DNA from: an uncultured Oscillospiraceae bacterium
Lineage (GTDB): Bacteria > Bacillota > Clostridia > Oscillospirales > Oscillospiraceae
Reading direction: 5' to 3'
Length of the DNA stretch: 45,786 bases
Assembly: GCA_910587255.1 (NCBI GenBank)
Contig: CAJUKT010000038.1
Span: 1-45,786 of the forward strand
Shown: positions 1 to 5,879 of the stretch, piece after piece
How positions within the stretch are numbered: position 1 is the first letter of the stretch
How the letters are laid out: every line of letters begins with the position of its first letter
Translations under genes and position numbers: made by a program
The notes under the pieces: model-generated
Seen by the model: only the letters and a program-made list of their open reading frames with translations
What the model was told of the DNA's origin: nothing
Database searches by the model: none

Positions 1-7
1 ATAATAA

Positions 8-122
8 GTCGGTGCTGATTGCGGTGAGGGTCCACCCGTTCCCATCCCGAACACGGCAGTTAAGCTCACTCGCGCCGAAAATACTTGGCTGGCGACGGCC
101 TGGAAAGATAGGTAGTGCCGAC
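8..122 (+). rRNA. rrf: 5S ribosomal RNA
   Basis: This is a 115-nt 5S rRNA gene with the conserved core CCCATCCCGAACACGG near positions 43-58. The ends close by pairing of 8-16 (GTCGGTGCT) with 114-122 (AGTGCCGAC), allowing G-U pairs. It is the end of a host rRNA operon that continues into a tRNA cluster. The gene looks complete. Confidence 0.95.
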
Positions 123-127
123 ACAGA

Positions 128-159
128 AGAGGTCTGGTCCATGACCGGGCCAGACCTCT
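128..159 (+). other. Inverted repeat between 5S and tRNA-Asn
   Basis: A perfect 10-bp stem (128-137 with 150-159, AGAGGTCTGG/CCAGACCTCT) closes a 12-nt loop. It is followed by TCTATATTCC rather than a clean U-run. It could be a leaky terminator or an RNase processing hairpin separating 5S rRNA from the tRNAs. The sequence alone does not decide. Confidence 0.55.
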
Positions 160-165
160 CTATAT

Positions 166-241
166 TCCTCCTTAGCTCAGTTGGTAGAGCATGCGGCTGT
201 TAACCGCAGGGTCGTTGGTTCGAGTCCAACAGGGGGAGCCA
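166..241 (+). tRNA. tRNA-Asn (GTT)
   Basis: The acceptor arm TCCTCCT pairs with AGGGGGA. The anticodon arm is TGCGG-CTGTTAA-CCGCA with anticodon GTT, and the T arm is GTTGG-TTCGAGT-CCAAC. CCA is encoded at 239-241. It is the first tRNA of the host cluster. Confidence 0.95.
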
Positions 242-293
242 TTCTGATACGTATGCCGTCACTGCTTTAGGTGACGGCATACGTGAATCAGAA
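242..293 (+). repeat. Long hairpin between tRNA genes
   Basis: TTCTGAT (242-248) pairs with ATCAGAA (287-293). CGTATGCCGTCAC (250-262) pairs with GTGACGGCATACG (271-283) around loop TGCTTTAG. The result is a 13-bp perfect stem extended by a 7-bp outer stem. No U-run follows, so processing of the tRNA precursor is likelier than termination. Confidence 0.7.
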
Positions 294-305
294 AGTGACC
301 GGCGT

Positions 306-382
306 GGGCCTTTAGCTCAGTTGGTTAGAGCAGCCGGCTCATAACCGGTCGGTCCCGGGTTCGAGTCCCTGAAGGCCCACCA
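306..382 (+). tRNA. tRNA with CAT anticodon (Met, or Ile2)
   Basis: Acceptor GGGCCTT pairs with AAGGCCC, and CCA is encoded at 380-382. The anticodon stem-loop GCCGG-CTCATAA-CCGGT gives CAT. G1-C72 pairing excludes a typical initiator tRNA. A CAT anticodon can be elongator Met or a lysidine-modified Ile2. The sequence around GGCTCATAACC resembles Firmicute Ile2 as well as Met, so identity is left open. Confidence 0.85.
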
Positions 383-385
383 TAC

Positions 386-461
386 AGGGGTATAGCTCAG
401 CTGGTAGAGCATCGGTCTCCAAAACCGAGTGCCGAGGGTTCGAATCCTTCTGCCCCTGCCA
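386..461 (+). tRNA. tRNA-Trp (CCA)
   Basis: Acceptor AGGGGTA pairs with TGCCCCT. The anticodon arm TCGGT-CTCCAAA-ACCGA reads CCA, and terminal CCA is encoded at 459-461. It lies 3 nt after the preceding tRNA, so both come from one precursor. Confidence 0.95.
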
Positions 462-500
462 CTAAAATTACAGCTTATGCTGTTCCTATACAGACGAGAT

Positions 501-577
<77 letters not shown>

Positions 578-580
578 TTT

Positions 581-656
<76 letters not shown>

Positions 657-700
657 AAAAAAGCCTTGTGCCGCAACGGTTACAAGGCTTTTCTTATTTC
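657..700 (+). terminator. Rho-independent terminator after tRNA-Thr
   Basis: The stem AAGCCTTGT (661-669) pairs with ACAAGGCTT (682-690) and is followed by TTCTTATTTCTCC. A-run and U-rich flanks give the usual terminator form. It should end the rRNA-tRNA transcript before the prophage. Confidence 0.85.
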
Positions 701-723
701 TCCGACAGCCCCGGATTTTTGTG

Positions 724-743
724 TTTAGCGTCTATTTAGCGTC
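724..743 (+). repeat. Tandem 9-bp repeats, possible integrase arm sites
   Basis: TTTAGCGTC occurs at 724-732 and again at 735-743, one helical turn apart (11-bp period). The pair lies between tRNA-Thr and the integrase 3' end, where arm-type binding sites of tyrosine integrases are expected. The function is inferred from position and spacing only. Confidence 0.5.
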
Positions 744-780
744 CAATCTGGCAAAGGTCTACTACGAAATACACAGTTGA

Positions 781-813
781 GCGGCCGGGAAGTCAATTCC
801 TGGCCGCTTTTTT
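781..813 (+). terminator. Rightward terminator overlapping the integrase 3' end
   Basis: GCGGCCGGGAA (781-791) pairs with TTCCTGGCCGC (797-807) around loop GTCAA, followed by T6 (808-813). It is a canonical terminator for rightward transcription, opposite to the integrase gene. Its T-run is the Lys-Lys (AAA AAA) codons near the integrase C-terminus. It would stop read-through from the host rRNA/tRNA operon from running antisense into the lysogeny genes. Confidence 0.75.
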
Positions 814-2211
814 CATGCCCTTTTCGGGCGGTTTTTCAGCTCCAACAAGGTCATTGAATCGGTCAAAGGTCTGCATGGCTTTCGCCTGGGCGGAGGCTAT
901 GGCGTGGGCGTAGATGTTGGCCGTGGTGCTGGCCTGGGCGTGGCCCAGCTGCCGGGAGACAACCACCAGGGGCACACCGTCGGCAATCATCAGGGAGGCG
1001 TATGTGTGCCGCAGGCTATGGACCGTCACTTTTGGCATACCCGACCGGGCAATAAAGGCACTGAACCACTGTGTCAAGCTGTCGGGGAACATGGGAGCTC
1101 CGGTGTCAGTGGTGAACACCCGCCCGTCCTGATCCTCCCAGGCGTCCCCCAGTTGCTCCCGCCTGGTGTCTTGCCAGGCCCTATACTCCAGCAGTAGCAT
1201 AATAGCGGCGGTGGAGATGGGCAGAGGCCGAGCCGATGTAGTGGTTTTCGGTGTGCCCACATAGACACCCTTGCCGGGCAGATAGTTGGAGGTCTGGCGG
1301 ATGGTGATGGTATGCTCGTCCAGGTCTACGTCCTGCCAGCGGAGGCCCAGCAGTTCCGCCCGGCGCAGACCGGAAAGAAGGTCAAAGGTGATGGGCGCCC
1401 GCCACTTGACCGGCTCGGCCTGCAACAGCTCCAGGAGCCGCCGGGCGTCGTCCTCCTCCAGATAGGCCGCCTCATGGCCGCCCAGGCTGGGCTTTTCCGC
1501 TGCGTCTGCCGGGTTAATCTGGATGTAGCCCCACTTGACTGCCCGGGAGAGGACAGAGGAGAGGGTACGGTGGTAAGAGATTACACTGGCGGGGGCCAGC
1601 GGTTCCCCGTGGGTAGTAACAGTAAAGGCCCTGGTGGTCTTCATTCCCACGGCCTGGGCGATAGCGTCAGCAGATTCTTTGTTGATGGGCTTGCCGTCCA
1701 TGGCCTGTTTGATGGTGGCCCGGCTGACGCCGGCACGACTGGCAAAGGCGGTCAAGGCCCCACGCTGTGTCCCGATCTGCTCCCGCAAGTCGATTTTGCA
1801 GACGGCGGTGGTGCGGTTGCGGATCCCCTTCTCCTGCAGGTTTTGGTAAAAGCTGTTGATGTGGCCGGTACGGAGGTCGCAGAGCCGGATGTGGCCGATT
1901 GCCTGGTTGATGCGCTGAAGGTGCTCCGTGTAGGTGGCTATGGTTTTGGGTTTGAGGTACAGCTGGGCATACTCGGTCATGTACTTTTCTGCGAAGTCGG
2001 CAAAGCGCATATTGCCGTTGGAGGTGGCCCCGGTCAAAACCTTTTCCTCGAACAAGACCGCTTGACGCTCCAGCTCCTTCTTGATCTGCCGCTCAGACAT
2101 TCCAGGCTCCGGTACCCACGTCATGTACTGGCGGAGCCGCTTGCCGGCATAGTCATAGCCCTGGGAGACGGTAATTTTATAACCTCTCCCCTGTTTTTGA
2201 ATGGTTGCCAT
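793..2211 (-). CDS. int: Tyrosine-type site-specific integrase with inserted HTH
   Basis: This 472-aa recombinase probably inserts and excises the prophage at tRNA-Thr. An N-terminal arm-binding region (1-65) is followed by a core-binding domain (~68-240) and a catalytic domain (~250-450). Expected catalytic residues are visible: R283 (GLRR), K322 (TPKTT), H398-x-x-R401 (HSLRHT), H424 (LGH) and nucleophile Y434 (IYAH). The core-binding domain is split by a ~50-residue helix-turn-helix-like segment (about 149-196, with GVSRATIKQAMDGK). The start ATG has AGGAGG 10 nt upstream. It is transcribed leftward after immA, with hairpins in the 109-bp gap, so expression may be attenuated separately from the repressor. 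Confidence 0.95.
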   Translation of the reverse strand: MATIQKQGRGYKITVSQGYDYAGKRLRQYMTWVPEPGMSERQIKKELERQAVLFEEKVLTGATSNGNMRFADFAEKYMTEYAQLYLKPKTIATYTEHLQRINQAIGHIRLCDLRTGHINSFYQNLQEKGIRNRTTAVCKIDLREQIGTQRGALTAFASRAGVSRATIKQAMDGKPINKESADAIAQAVGMKTTRAFTVTTHGEPLAPASVISYHRTLSSVLSRAVKWGYIQINPADAAEKPSLGGHEAAYLEEDDARRLLELLQAEPVKWRAPITFDLLSGLRRAELLGLRWQDVDLDEHTITIRQTSNYLPGKGVYVGTPKTTTSARPLPISTAAIMLLLEYRAWQDTRREQLGDAWEDQDGRVFTTDTGAPMFPDSLTQWFSAFIARSGMPKVTVHSLRHTYASLMIADGVPLVVVSRQLGHAQASTTANIYAHAIASAQAKAMQTFDRFNDLVGAEKPPEKGMKKAARN

Positions 2212-2243
2212 CTTGCTTTTTCCTCCTGCATTTGATATGATAG

Positions 2244-2279
2244 GAGGGCAGTTAGGCCGTCGGAAAGTCTACTGCCCTC
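2244..2279. repeat. Inverted repeat upstream of int
   Basis: GAGGGCAGT (2244-2252) pairs with ACTGCCCTC (2271-2279) around an 18-nt loop. It lies in the int leader, between immA and int, next to a second hairpin at 2283-2315 that reuses the GAGGGC/GCCCTC words. It may be an attenuator, transcript-processing site or protein-binding palindrome. Confidence 0.55.
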
Positions 2280-2282
2280 TTT

Positions 2283-2321
2283 GCCCTCCTCGGTGTTGGT
2301 AGCACCGGGGAGGGCTTTTTT
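2283..2321 (+). terminator. Rightward terminator at the immA 3' end
   Basis: GCCCTCCTCGGTG (2283-2295) pairs with CACCGGGGAGGGC (2303-2315, one G-T pair) and runs into T6 (2316-2321). It opposes the leftward genes. The 15-mer GCTTTTTTCATGCCC at its end (2314-2328) is identical to the end of the terminator at 806-820. Confidence 0.7.
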
Positions 2322-2779
2322 CATGCCCATTCGTCTGCCGGGTGCTCCGGCATGACTTCCCCCATTCGATACTCCGCAAGGGCGTTGCTGACCCCCATAT
2401 AGGCGGCCGCACGCTCATAACTGCGGGACAGGTAGGGTTGTAATTCCTCGTCGCTATATATCAAGTCAACCGCAAACTGGTTGGCCTCGGTTTCATAACG
2501 GCCAGTGATGATGAAAGTGCGGGTATCCATGAATATCCGATTTAGGCCCCGGTGAAGGAAGGAATGCCCCAGCTCATGGGCGCAGACAAAGCGTGCTGTG
2601 GCCTCGCCCAGTTCCGAGTCCAAGTAAATGATATGGCACCGCTTCAGATATTGATAAAAGCCCCGCACCCCCACAAGGGGAGTGTGGATGATGGTGTAGC
2701 CCAGCTCCTCCGCAATTCTGAAGGGGTCACGGGTGCCGTGCTTGTCCACCAGCCTCTCGGCAAGGCGTTTAATATCCAA
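2321..2779 (-). CDS. ImmA/IrrE-family metallopeptidase
   Basis: A 152-aa zinc protease of the ImmA/IrrE family. HELGH at residues 68-72 gives two His ligands and the catalytic Glu, and E98 in ETEANQFA is the third ligand. Family members such as ICEBs1 ImmA cleave the adjacent repressor to trigger induction, which is the expected role here. Translation probably starts at TTG 2779 (LDIKRL read as MDIKRL), with AAAGGAG ~10 nt upstream overlapping the repressor stop codon. The two genes are thus translationally coupled. The ~40 C-terminal residues carry no recognised motif. Confidence 0.9.
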   Translation of the reverse strand: MDIKRLAERLVDKHGTRDPFRIAEELGYTIIHTPLVGVRGFYQYLKRCHIIYLDSELGEATARFVCAHELGHSFLHRGLNRIFMDTRTFIITGRYETEANQFAVDLIYSDEELQPYLSRSYERAAAYMGVSNALAEYRMGEVMPEHPADEWA

Positions 2780-2786
2780 TGACGGT

Positions 2787-3263
2787 TTACTCCTTTCTGA
2801 ATTTCTTGGGAGTAAACCGCTCTTTATTTTTAACCTTAGCGGCCTCCAGCCCCAGCTTCATTGCGGCCCTGATACTCTCCCGGGCCTCGTCACTCATGGG
2901 ATCCCCGTCAAACTGCAAATCGCCGGCTGTGTCCAGGGCCTCCATGATCCGCTCCAGATCACGGGCTATATCCCGCCTGTCCCTATCTGTAAGGGAGGAG
3001 GTGCATTCGTCCTCATAGCTATTTATGTCCTGGAGGATACGGTCATTGTCCAAATGGAGGAACGGATCATTGACGTTGCCTGCCAGGTAATCGACAGAAA
3101 CATGGAAGTATTCAGCCATTTTATGGAGTATAGGAGCACGGGGGACAGACCCCTTGCTCCAACCTGTTACAGTTCCAGATGATTTTACGCCACATGCGGC
3201 AGCAACAGCATTTGGAGATTTCCCGGCTTCATTGCAAAGCTCAATGAACCTAGTCCAAAACAT
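2787..3263 (-). CDS. XRE-family phage repressor (CI-like)
   Basis: A 158-aa protein with an N-terminal XRE helix-turn-helix (about residues 5-62; KSPNAVAAACGV then VDYLAGN). A charged C-terminal region (~70-158) probably mediates oligomerisation and recognition by ImmA. It lacks the Ser-Lys autoprotease domain of lambda CI. This fits regulation by the ImmA-like protease encoded 7 nt downstream. It should bind the AAACTAAT repeats in the control region at 3298-3473 and repress the rightward early promoter. The ATG at 3263 has only a G-rich upstream element (GGGGGTG) as a ribosome site. Confidence 0.9.
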   Translation of the reverse strand: MFWTRFIELCNEAGKSPNAVAAACGVKSSGTVTGWSKGSVPRAPILHKMAEYFHVSVDYLAGNVNDPFLHLDNDRILQDINSYEDECTSSLTDRDRRDIARDLERIMEALDTAGDLQFDGDPMSDEARESIRAAMKLGLEAAKVKNKERFTPKKFRKE

Positions 3264-3297
3264 ATAAAATCACACCCCCGGAATTGTGCAGAATAAC

Positions 3298-3349
3298 AAA
3301 ACTAATGAAACTAATATCTTTAGCGTTGACTTTCTAATAAAACTAATAT
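3298..3349. promoter_or_regulatory. Operator-like repeats (AAACTAAT) at the rightward promoter
   Basis: Three direct copies of an AAACTAAT word occur: AAAACTAAT at 3298-3306, GAAACTAATAT at 3307-3317 and AAAACTAATAT at 3339-3349. The first two lie just upstream of the rightward -35 box and the third runs into its -10 box. A fourth, inverted copy (ATATTAGTTTT) is at 3463-3473, beside the leftward -35. This is the layout expected of repressor/Cro operators. Confidence 0.7.
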
Positions 3350-3354
3350 ATACT
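3326..3354 (+). promoter_or_regulatory. Rightward early promoter (PR-like)
   Basis: -35 TTGACT (3326-3331), a 17-bp spacer and -10 TATACT (3349-3354) give a near-consensus sigma-A promoter. The predicted start is near 3361. It drives the Cro-like gene and probably the whole early operon. The third operator-like repeat overlaps the spacer and -10, so a bound repressor would block it. Confidence 0.8.
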
Positions 3355-3428
3355 TTGCCATGTTGATACAGACAATACAAAACCGAGCCCCCCAAATGCG
3401 GGCGTTTCTTATGTTTGTTGGCTCTTAC

Positions 3429-3457
3429 ATAATAAACGGTTTTCTACCCTGTGTCAA
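3429..3457 (-). promoter_or_regulatory. Leftward repressor promoter (PL-like), facing PR
   Basis: On the minus strand, TTGACA (3457-3452), a 17-bp spacer and TATTAT (3434-3429) form a near-consensus promoter. The predicted start is near 3422, about 61 bp from the predicted PR start and pointing towards it. It would give the repressor mRNA a leader of ~160 nt. An inverted operator word lies just upstream at 3463-3473. Confidence 0.75.
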
Positions 3458-3462
3458 TAGAA

Positions 3463-3473
3463 ATATTAGTTTT
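3463..3473. promoter_or_regulatory. Fourth operator-like repeat (inverted)
   Basis: ATATTAGTTTT is the reverse complement of the AAAACTAATAT repeat at 3339-3349. It sits 5 bp upstream of the -35 box of the leftward promoter and between it and the cro-like gene. It could be bound by the repressor or the Cro-like protein to tune repressor synthesis. Confidence 0.6.
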
Positions 3474-3504
3474 CTTAGAAAATGGCATTAGAAAGGAGGA
3501 CATC

Positions 3505-3729
3505 ATGCCTATCTTCGAAATTAACAGATTTCGCATGGCCCGGCTTTCTGCAAAGATGACCCAGGCCCAGGCAGCGGAGAAAATTGGTGTTGACCCCATC
3601 ACTATCATTCAGTGGGAGAAGGGTTCCAATACGCCGACAAAGCGGAATCTGGAAAAAGCGGCAACGGTGTATGGTTGTAGCACAAGTGACCTGCTGGAAC
3701 CTGATGCCGCTTCAGTCGGTTCGGGCTGA
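3505..3729 (+). CDS. Cro-like XRE transcriptional regulator
   Basis: A 74-aa protein that is essentially one XRE helix-turn-helix domain (residues ~8-60; MTQAQAAEKIGVDPITI then WEKGSNTP). As the first gene after the rightward promoter it is the expected Cro counterpart, shutting off repressor synthesis on induction. The start is set at ATG 3505 because GAAAGGAGG lies 5 nt upstream. An in-frame GTG at 3451 falls inside the opposing promoter and is rejected. Confidence 0.88.
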   Translation: MPIFEINRFRMARLSAKMTQAQAAEKIGVDPITIIQWEKGSNTPTKRNLEKAATVYGCSTSDLLEPDAASVGSG

Positions 3730-3806
3730 CCCGTTCCAACACCCTGTACCTTGAAAATTGAGAATCCAAAATTCGGTATTGCCGCCAATACCCAGGAGGT
3801 GAAAAG

Positions 3807-4073
3807 ATGGACGGCACCAAAGGCATTCCGCGAATGCGGACGGTGGCAAAGATTGTCGCGGAGATCAAGGCGCTTGACCCTGATACAGAGGTGACAGAGT
3901 TCCATATCCGCAAGCTAGCGAAGGATGGCACTGTTCCCGTCGTGTGGGCCGGGCGCAAGGCACTTATCAACCTAGACGATGTTCTGGAACTCATGCGGCT
4001 GGGGACAGCTAGGCCCACCGAGGAGGCGGCCCCCGCCGTGGGAGGTATCCGGCGCATTGATCCTAAACGTTAA
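3807..4073 (+). CDS. Small Xis/MerR-like DNA-binding protein
   Basis: An 88-aa protein with a winged-helix look: helices, then EFHIRKLAKDGTVPVVWAG, then RKALINLDDVLELM. This matches the excisionase/MerR-type fold in which a short wing (VVWAGRKALI) follows the recognition helix. It is the second early gene. It may assist excision or act as an early regulator. AGGAGGTG lies 6 nt before ATG. A 7-bp inverted repeat (3776-3782 with 3787-3793) precedes the ribosome site. Confidence 0.75.
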   Translation: MDGTKGIPRMRTVAKIVAEIKALDPDTEVTEFHIRKLAKDGTVPVVWAGRKALINLDDVLELMRLGTARPTEEAAPAVGGIRRIDPKR

Positions 4074-4083
4074 GGAGGTACCC

Positions 4084-4236
4084 ATGAAGAAAAAATCCAC
4101 CTTTGAGGATTACCGGAGGGCTTTGATTGGTGTGGGCGACGCCACCAAGGAGCGCATTCTGGCCGAGGCTGACAAGCACCTGGACACTTGGCAGTTGGAG
4201 CGCCTGGTACGGATCGCCTACCCGGAGCCGGCATAG
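4084..4236 (+). CDS. Small conserved-looking early protein (50 aa)
   Basis: The 50-aa product starts MKKKSTFEDYRRALIG and is helical and charged. ATG 4084 is chosen over an in-frame upstream start at 3979 because AAGGAGGTA lies at 4072-4080, and the longer form would overlap the previous gene by ~95 nt. I do not recognise a family. It sits 3 nt before the methylase-like gene, so the two are probably cotranslated. Confidence 0.7.
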   Translation: MKKKSTFEDYRRALIGVGDATKERILAEADKHLDTWQLERLVRIAYPEPA

Positions 4237-4239
4237 CCC

Positions 4240-5106
4240 ATGGCCCGTGCAGTACGGTTCCGCAGGGACAGTCAAAGCCAGTTTTCCAAGCTGTTCACTG
4301 ATTTATGCCAGAGGAAAAGCAGCTGGGAGGTGTGGGCCGACTTCATAGCTATGGCCGCAATTACCATTTCAAATGCTTTTGACCGGGAGGGGAAAACCCA
4401 CGATGACCGGGAAAAGCAGTACATGCGCACCATAAAGGGGTACAACCAGGGAGAGCAACAGATTTTTCCGAAACTGTTTGCCCTATTGGTGGAAGCCCTA
4501 GACGATGAACCCGACCAGGATTTTCTCGGAGAGATGTTCATGGGCTTAAACCTGGGCAACCACTGGAAAGGCCAGTTCTTCACCCCATACAACATCTGCC
4601 GCATGATGTCGGAGATCACGGTCACAGACCTGGAGGCCCGGATAGAGAAAAACGGCTGGGTTGGGATCCATGACCCATGCTGTGGTGCCGGGGCCTTGCT
4701 GATTGCCGCCCGGAACACTATGGTTCGTAACAAGCTAGGCCCTGCGGTAGCCCTGTATGTGGCGCAGGATATTGACCGAACGGCGGCCCTGATGTGTTAC
4801 CTGCAACTGTCCCTTTTGGGCTGTGCCGGCTATGTGGTGGTGGCGGACTCCATCTTACATCCCATTGTAGGGCATGGGCAAAACCCGCTGTTAATTTCCC
4901 CCACCCCGGAGCAAGAGGTCTGGTTGATGCCTGCCCTTTACATGGAGCCCTGGCCCGCAAGAATCCAATGGGAGCGGATGCGGTTGGCATTGGAAAGTCT
5001 GGGAGTAATGCGAACCGGCCCGGAACCTGAGCAGCACCCAGCAGAGGCAGAGCAGGCGCCCCCAGCGGAGCAACCCCAGCAGACACCCCAGCTGACACTA
5101 TTTTGA
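4240..5106 (+). CDS. HsdM/N6-adenine methylase-like protein, probably catalytically atypical
   Basis: A 288-aa protein related to the N-6 DNA methylase domain of type I enzymes. It has a helical N-terminus, the signature GQFFTPYNIC (111-120), the SAM-binding motif HDPCCGAGALL (144-154) and an acidic motif AQDID (175-179). The usual catalytic NPPF/Y motif is not visible. Where it is expected the sequence reads VVADSILHPI (~200-209). The last ~45 residues are a Pro/Glu/Gln-rich tail ending LTLF. It may bind SAM or DNA without methylating, or use a diverged motif. Similar phage early genes exist next to replication modules. Confidence 0.8.
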   Translation: MARAVRFRRDSQSQFSKLFTDLCQRKSSWEVWADFIAMAAITISNAFDREGKTHDDREKQYMRTIKGYNQGEQQIFPKLFALLVEALDDEPDQDFLGEMFMGLNLGNHWKGQFFTPYNICRMMSEITVTDLEARIEKNGWVGIHDPCCGAGALLIAARNTMVRNKLGPAVALYVAQDIDRTAALMCYLQLSLLGCAGYVVVADSILHPIVGHGQNPLLISPTPEQEVWLMPALYMEPWPARIQWERMRLALESLGVMRTGPEPEQHPAEAEQAPPAEQPQQTPQLTLF

Positions 5107-5121
5107 GAGGAGGGATAACTT

Positions 5122-5490
5122 GTGCCGGCCCAACTTAGCCCGCTATCCCCAGCGGAGCAGGCCGTAGCCGAGCAAAATTTCAGCCTGGTATTTCGTTTCC
5201 TGCGGAAACAGCAGCTCCCGGTTGATGATTGGTTTGACGTTGTAATATTCCGATATCTGCTCACAGTGAAAAACTGGTTCAGCCGCCCGGACTTATACAA
5301 GTACGAATTTAGCACAATCGCCTGGAGAGCTATGGCCTCCGCCGTCCACAATGAGCGGCAGAAACAAAGCCGCAGGATCCAGACCATCAGCCTTGATGAC
5401 CCGATACCGGGCACTGACGGTCTTACATGGGGAGACATCATCACAGAGGACAACCAAAACTATTCGATTTATGCGAGAGGAGTATGTTAA
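5122..5490 (+). CDS. Sigma-70 region 2-like protein
   Basis: The 122-aa product looks like sigma-factor region 2 alone: FRFLRKQ, DWFDVVIFRYLL, then EFSTIAWRAMASAVHN with a basic ERQKQSRR stretch, and SLDDPIPGTDGLTWGDII resembling the start of region 3. No region 4 helix-turn-helix follows. GTG at 5122 is the start, with GAGAGGAGGG ~8 nt upstream. It may associate with RNA polymerase or with a separate region 4 protein such as the one at 19338. Transcriptional control is inferred from resemblance, not shown. Confidence 0.65.
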   Translation: MPAQLSPLSPAEQAVAEQNFSLVFRFLRKQQLPVDDWFDVVIFRYLLTVKNWFSRPDLYKYEFSTIAWRAMASAVHNERQKQSRRIQTISLDDPIPGTDGLTWGDIITEDNQNYSIYARGVC

Positions 5491-5817
5491 ATGAAAATCA
5501 GCTATGATTTGGCAGCCCTGCCCGAGCGCAGCCGCCGTCTGAAGGAGAGCGAGGAGGTAACTGCTATCAAGGGGTTCCTGGCTGGCAAGCAGAAGAACAT
5601 GTGCTTCGAGTATGAGGACGAGAAGCAGGCCAAGCGCCGGTACGATACCGTGCGGAACTTCCGGCTCCACAACAAGCTCCAGGAGGTCTTTGACCTGTAC
5701 CGTAACGGCAAGTGTATCTACATCCTGCGGGTCAAAAAAGCGGGCACCCCCAGCCCCTCCCCCGGCAAAAAGAAGAATGCCGCCCCCGATGCTGCGAACA
5801 TCAAGGACGGCGAGTAA
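5491..5817 (+). CDS. Uncharacterised early protein (108 aa)
   Basis: Basic protein with a compact N-terminal region (1-83; KQAKRRYDTVRNFRLHNK, then FDLYRNGKCIYILRVKK). It is followed by a Pro/Ala/Lys-rich tail. GAGAGGAG lies ~8 nt before ATG, inside the end of the previous gene. I do not recognise the family. The predicted beta-strand after the helices and the positive charge would suit nucleic-acid binding, but this is only an inference. Confidence 0.75.
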   Translation: MKISYDLAALPERSRRLKESEEVTAIKGFLAGKQKNMCFEYEDEKQAKRRYDTVRNFRLHNKLQEVFDLYRNGKCIYILRVKKAGTPSPSPGKKKNAAPDAANIKDGE

Positions 5818-5879
5818 GTAGCGGTCACTCAAACAACACTACACCTCTATTTTGAGGGATAAGAAAGGATTTGTCAAGC

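Noticed and set aside
657..792. A complete attL core
   Set aside because: Without the right prophage end no repeated core can be identified, so only candidate arm sites are reported.
1312..2235. 307-codon open frame antisense to the integrase
   Set aside because: It mirrors the integrase codons and has no supporting motif or ribosome site.
2121..2330. 69-codon frame between immA and int
   Set aside because: It overlaps both real genes, is built on terminator stems, and its MGMKKA start is the complement of the terminator T-run.
3451..3504. Longer Cro-like protein from GTG 3451
   Set aside because: The extension overlaps the leftward promoter -35 box and lacks a ribosome site. ATG 3505 has a strong one.
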